Origin: Lachnoclostridium sp. UBA7122
GTDB taxonomy: Bacteria; Bacillota; Clostridia; Lachnospirales; Lachnospiraceae
Direction of reading: 5' to 3'
Assembly: GCA_002493085.1 (NCBI GenBank)
Contig: DKXQ01000273.1
Span: 587 to 7,136 of the forward strand
DNA: 6,550 nt
Shown one piece after another: positions 5,814-6,550 of the stretch. Under the pieces are notes generated by a model. The model ran no database searches, was not told where the DNA came from, and saw nothing but the letters and a program-made list of their open reading frames with translations. Position numbers and translations under genes: made by a program. How positions within the stretch are numbered: the stretch's first letter is position 1; each line of letters begins with the position of its first letter.

Positions 5814-5860
5814 AAAACTTATAAAAAGTTATAAACTTTTATGTTTCATTCCTGTTTCAT
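5814..5860 (-). promoter_or_regulatory. repeat-rich upstream region of the bactofilin-pyrH-frr operon
   Basis: As read on the plus strand, AAAACTT (5814-5820), AAAAGTT (5824-5830) and AACTTTT (5834-5840) are each separated by ATA. The second and third are perfect inverted arms, as are AACTT and AAGTT of the first and second. Beyond them TGTTTCAT occurs twice (5842-5849 and 5853-5860) with an 11-base period, one helical turn. TATAAC and TATAAG on the minus strand could be -10 boxes, but no good -35 at 16-18 bases was found. The operon promoter is likely here but not resolved; an operator is inferred only. Confidence 0.35.
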
Positions 5861-5899
5861 CGTGTATGCTTTTGTTAAATTCCAACTACTCACAAGTTT

Positions 5900-6425
5900 C
5901 TATACACTCCACAGGCGTAAATTCCTGGCTAACGTACCAGTAGCCGCCTGGTAATCCCTGTCAATTACATTCCCACAACAGCTGCATAATTTTGAACTTG
6001 GAAAGAACCTGTCTGCTATAATAACAGTAATGTTATTCCATGCAGATAAAACTTGGTTTTCGTTTTATGATTTCAGATGTTGTTTGATGTAAATAGTTCT
6101 GACGGATATCCGTTAGCCTGTGGTTTAATTTTAAAAGTTTCTTTTCACTTTTTATAATGTTACTTGTTTTACAGTAACTTTCTCCTTTCTTATTTTTCTC
6201 ATATTTTCTTGATATGGAACGCTGTAACCTGCGTTTTCTTTTTTCTGTTTTTCTAACTTTTTGTGTTTTATTTATATTTTTATATTTATTCCCATCTGAA
6301 CATACAGCAAATTCTTTAATTCCCAAATCTATTCCAATATCTTCATTCACCGGATGGACAGTACAGTCTTTATACTGATTGTTTTTATCATTGTCCACAC
6401 CACCTTCTCCAATAAGTTCTTTCAA
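5900..6425 (-). pseudogene. tnpB: decayed IS200/IS605-family tnpB (RuvC-type RNA-guided nuclease), N-terminally truncated with internal deletions
   Basis: The first block (6425-6033) reads EDIGIDLGIKEFAVCSDG with the first RuvC Asp, a basic helical stretch KRKRRLQRSISRKYEKNKK, then YLHQTTSEIIKRKPSFICME, which carries the RuvC-II Glu and is cut by TAA. A second block in another frame (6025-5942) reads IIADRFFPSSKLCSCCGNV and runs directly into IDRDYQAA, with the RuvC-III Asp. About 45-50 residues are missing between the blocks. About 18 more, including the second CxxC of the zinc finger, are missing between GNV and IDRD. The usual 150 or so N-terminal residues are also absent. The open frame extends upstream to about 6500 without a credible start. 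Intact TnpB is a 360-400-residue guide-RNA-directed nuclease that helps keep IS605-type elements; this copy cannot be functional. No tnpA is seen, and I find no clear right-end hairpin after 5900. Confidence 0.88.
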
Positions 6426-6466
6426 CTCTTTTTTCTTATAATGTATTCCAGAACCTATATCACTGG

Positions 6467-6517
6467 TTATCTCAAAAGGTTTACCTTGTGCGGTAAGATA
6501 TTATGAGTTTGTTTCAT
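6467..6517 (-). CDS. possible 16-codon reading frame with good ribosome site, maybe a broken gene start
   Basis: On the minus strand ATG at 6517 opens MKQTHNILPHKVNLLR and stops at TAA (6467-6469). GGAGG (6528-6532) lies 10 bases before it. In the next frame the sequence continues as GKPFEITSDIGSGIHYKKKE into the frame of the tnpB remnant, so a one-base indel near the HK codons may have split a longer protein. I do not recognise the sequence. It may be a real small peptide, the start of a broken gene, or chance. Confidence 0.25.
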   Translation of the reverse strand: MKQTHNILPHKVNLLR

Positions 6518-6527
6518 CTGTTGTCAA
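6500..6527 (-). promoter_or_regulatory. promoter-like site upstream of the tnpB remnant
   Basis: On the minus strand TTGACA (6522-6527, perfect -35), a 16-base spacer and CATAAT (6500-6505, five of six) would drive transcription from about 6493 towards the tnpB remains. It overlaps the 16-codon frame at 6517, so transcription from it would start inside that frame. Promoter and short peptide are therefore not compatible as one unit. Confidence 0.4.
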
Positions 6528-6550
6528 CCTCCATCATCAATACCACATCT

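Overview
The window looks like chromosomal DNA of a low-GC Gram-positive anaerobe, most likely a Lachnospiraceae member (Clostridia). This is inferred from the AT-rich sequence, consensus GGAGG-type ribosome sites, the protein sequences of UMP kinase and ribosome recycling factor, and a pair of small proteins at the left end that resemble Lachnospiraceae families. Species cannot be told from the sequence.

Left part (1-1009): the 3' end of a gene for a small single-pass membrane protein is followed 18 bases later by a gene for a secreted protein of about 160 residues, probably one operon. A 236-base non-coding stretch follows. It holds a nested stem-loop element (844-906) resembling the right end of an IS200/IS605 (TnpB) element, and then an inverted repeat with three copies of ATATGCCA (925-977).

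Middle (1010-3469): a carbohydrate esterase of the CE2/SGNH type on the minus strand and a family 2 glycosyltransferase on the plus strand are transcribed divergently. Their two good sigma-A-type promoters overlap at the -35 boxes. The esterase promoter places the true start at 2053, not at the longest-frame start. The glycosyltransferase ends in a strong bidirectional terminator (3471-3499) that it shares with the convergent operon to its right.

Right-centre (3498-5797, minus strand): a compact three-gene operon reads bactofilin-like polymer-forming protein, then pyrH (UMP kinase), then frr (ribosome recycling factor). pyrH and frr are a conserved housekeeping pair, but the usual neighbours (rpsB-tsf before, uppS-cdsA after) are absent and a bactofilin gene leads instead. 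The bactofilin and pyrH genes are 8 bases apart, and the pyrH ribosome site lies in the last codons of the bactofilin gene.

Right end (5798-6550): an AT-rich region with direct and inverted repeats upstream of the operon, then a decayed IS605-type tnpB on the minus strand. It lacks its N-terminal part, has lost two internal pieces and has a frame change. Upstream of it are a promoter-like site and a 16-codon reading frame with a good ribosome site.

I see no clearly new multi-gene system here. The best leads are the structured element at 844-906, the TnpB remains, the back-to-back promoter, the bactofilin-led pyrH-frr operon, and the unidentified C-terminal third of the glycosyltransferase.
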